NCBI GenBank assembly: GCA_003511885.1
Contig: DOIX01000141.1
Location: forward strand, 1-7,775
Direction: 5' to 3'
Source of the DNA: Cyanobacteria bacterium UBA11153
GTDB lineage: Bacteria; Cyanobacteriota; Cyanobacteriia; Cyanobacteriales; Coleofasciculaceae
Length of the DNA stretch: 7,775 bases
Shown here: positions 7,026 through 7,775 of the stretch, piece after piece
Layout: each line of letters starts with the position of its first letter
How positions within the stretch are numbered: the first letter of the stretch is position 1
The notes under the pieces: generated by a model
Told to the model about the DNA's origin: nothing
Database searches by the model: none
Seen by the model: the letters and a program-made list of their open reading frames with translations, nothing else
Translations under genes and position numbers: made by a program

Positions 7026-7094
7026 AAAGAAACCGGGTTTCTTTTGGCAAACCGCTCAAATTTGGTGACACCACTTAGGAGAAACCCGGTTTCT
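7026..7094. repeat. Paired GAAACC(C/G)GGTTTC palindromes
   Basis: AGAAACCGGGTTTCT (7028-7042) and AGAAACCCGGTTTCT (7080-7094) are each near-perfect palindromes with one central odd base, and are exact reverse complements of each other. The first extends to 19 nt (7026-7044). Between them is a smaller palindrome, GGTGACACC (7064-7072). From memory, this motif is highly repeated in Oscillatoria/Microcoleus-type genomes. The unit covers the 3' end of the 71-aa ORF. The first palindrome, just past that stop codon, could also act as a weak terminator. Confidence 0.8.
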
Positions 7095-7271
7095 AGCAAT
7101 ACTGAATTGGTTTTCTAGGCGGTATAGGGTGTAGGTGATATTCATCAATCCTTTGGGGGAACCCACAACCATCAGTTTGACAGCTTCTCTACCTAAAGCT
7201 GAATCGGTGTAAGCGTGCCGTTGCAGAGGTGTGTCGGGTTGGGTGGTATTGGGGAAAAAGTGTTGAAGCAT
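7056..7271 (-). CDS. Small protein of unknown function, probably C-terminally truncated
   Basis: This 71-residue ORF has GAGGA 9 nt before its ATG, the best ribosome binding site among the genes here, so translation is credible. The centre reads EAVKLMVVGSPKGLMNITYTLYRL (about residues 29-52, split here as EAVKLMVVGS and PKGLMNITYTLYRL), hydrophobic and strand-helix-like. From memory, similar segments occur in small cyanobacterial proteins that continue after YRL with a conserved tail; that cannot be checked here. In this ORF the sequence after residue 52 looks unrelated, and residues 60-64 (RNRVS) are encoded exactly by a dispersed 15-nt palindrome. The remainder to the stop is also within the paired repeat unit. 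I infer a gene shortened by repeat insertion. No membrane segment or catalytic motif is evident. It ends 156 bp before the 668-aa kinase start. Confidence 0.55.
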   Translation of the reverse strand: MLQHFFPNTTQPDTPLQRHAYTDSALGREAVKLMVVGSPKGLMNITYTLYRLENQFSIARNRVSPKWCHQI

Positions 7272-7280
7272 TATAGATTT

Positions 7281-7285
7281 TCCTC
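7281..7285 (-). promoter_or_regulatory. Ribosome binding site of the 71-aa ORF
   Basis: GAGGA on the minus strand with a 9-nt spacer to ATG. Further upstream TATACT (7306-7311) could be a -10 element, without a good -35. The site argues that this short frame is or was a real gene. Confidence 0.55.
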
Positions 7286-7615
7286 ATTGATGAGCAAAAG
7301 CATTGAGTATAAAAAGCTTACCCTATATTTGTAGCTCTGCAAAGATTTACTTCTTGATGCTCCTCTGACAGAATGGGAGCAAGAGAAAAGCAGGCAAAGC
7401 ACTCAGAGACGATCCAAAGTATGGATAATGTTAATTACTGCTTAACTTTGCTAAAATTTAAACCTTAATATCTAACTTTACCTGTATTAGCTGGCAAAGA
7501 AATTACTTAAGTTTTGATCTGATTACCTTGGTTATAAAATAGACGATTGGTAGTGGATAGGAAAGGAGGAATCCTAACTTTAGGAGAAGAGTAAACTTCT
7601 TGTGAAAGTAATAAA
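7286..7615. other. Gene-free stretch with minor inverted repeats
   Basis: No convincing gene is seen on either strand. Minor structures are TGCTCC/GGAGCA (7358-7363 and 7376-7381, 12-nt loop) and TCCTAA/TTAGGA (7572-7577 and 7580-7585, 2-nt loop). A 31-codon plus-strand frame (7373-7468) has no Shine-Dalgarno and resembles nothing I know. The AT-rich stretch probably holds upstream regulatory sequence for the small minus-strand gene. Confidence 0.5.
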
Positions 7616-7696
7616 ACCCCTCCCCAATCCTCCCCTTAGTAAGGGGAGGGAGTCGGAAAAATTATACTTCCCCCCTTACTAAGGCAGGGCTGTTTC
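7616..7696 (-). repeat. Compound palindromic C/G-run repeat, right copy
   Basis: It contains a perfect palindrome of 10-nt arms around G7639 (7629-7649, arms CCTCCCCTTA and TAAGGGGAGG). A second smaller one, CCTTACTAAGG (7674-7684), follows about 25 nt later. The end (7670-7696) is the inverted counterpart of 47-72. Read on the minus strand, the whole element begins GAAACAGCCCTGCC and ends AGGATTGGGGAGGGGT, so the left copy looks like the same element lacking its middle. Confidence 0.8.
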
Positions 7697-7775
7697 AAGA
7701 ATGAAATTTGATAGAGCTAGAAAGCAGACTGGGCGAGATTTTCAGGTGATAAATCCTACTCAAAGAAAATTAGGG
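7697..7775. other. Right edge, no feature recognised
   Basis: This 79-bp end shows no recognisable gene, repeat or regulatory site; it may belong to a feature beyond the window. Confidence 0.4.

Noticed and set aside
7026..7094. CRISPR array
   Set aside because: There are only two 15-nt palindromes in opposite orientation with one intervening segment; no regular repeat-spacer series and no cas gene.
7373..7468. Plus-strand 31-codon ORF
   Set aside because: No ribosome binding site, no recognisable sequence, and a length expected by chance.

Overview
The window looks like chromosomal DNA from a filamentous cyanobacterium of the Oscillatoriales or Nostocales kind. The evidence is the style of multi-domain histidine kinases built on cytoplasmic receiver domains, two HIP1 octamers (GCGATCGC at 4932-4939 and 6045-6052), heptanucleotide tandem repeats, and several G/C-run and GAAACC(C/G)GGTTTC palindromic repeats of types I associate with these genomes. 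Genus cannot be fixed from this sequence. All five genes I support lie on the minus strand.

Layout from the 5' end of the transcribed strand (right to left). The right margin (about 7286-7775) has no convincing gene and ends in a compound palindromic G/C-run repeat. A 71-residue ORF with a good ribosome binding site (7056-7271) runs into a paired 15-nt palindrome that encodes part of its C-terminus and may have truncated it. Next come three consecutive histidine kinase genes: a 668-aa REC-HisKA-HATPase-REC protein (4893-6899), a 683-aa protein of the same layout (2699-4750), and a 486-aa REC-HisKA-HATPase protein (1191-2651). After a 100-bp gap is a 301-aa membrane-anchored protein of unknown function (185-1090). 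The left margin (1-184) has a heptamer array that overlaps the stop codon of that gene, and a second copy of the right-margin repeat in inverted orientation.

The three kinases look like a phosphorelay hub and not a classical sensor/regulator pair. None has a transmembrane segment, and no PAS, GAF or HAMP domain is evident. Each begins with a receiver, so the natural input is a phosphoryl group from an upstream kinase not in this window. The 683-aa protein is a mosaic in appearance: its N-terminal receiver and coiled coil resemble those of the 486-aa protein, while its kinase core, second receiver and C-terminal helical module resemble those of the 668-aa protein. There is no DNA-binding regulator or HPt protein here, so the output is unknown.

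The most unusual features are low-complexity, repeat-like, in-frame inserts at the same surface loops in the paralogous kinases (before the G1 box in all three, and before beta-4 of the second receiver in two), the loss of an acidic-pocket aspartate in the first receiver of the 668-aa kinase, and the density of repeats that touch gene ends.
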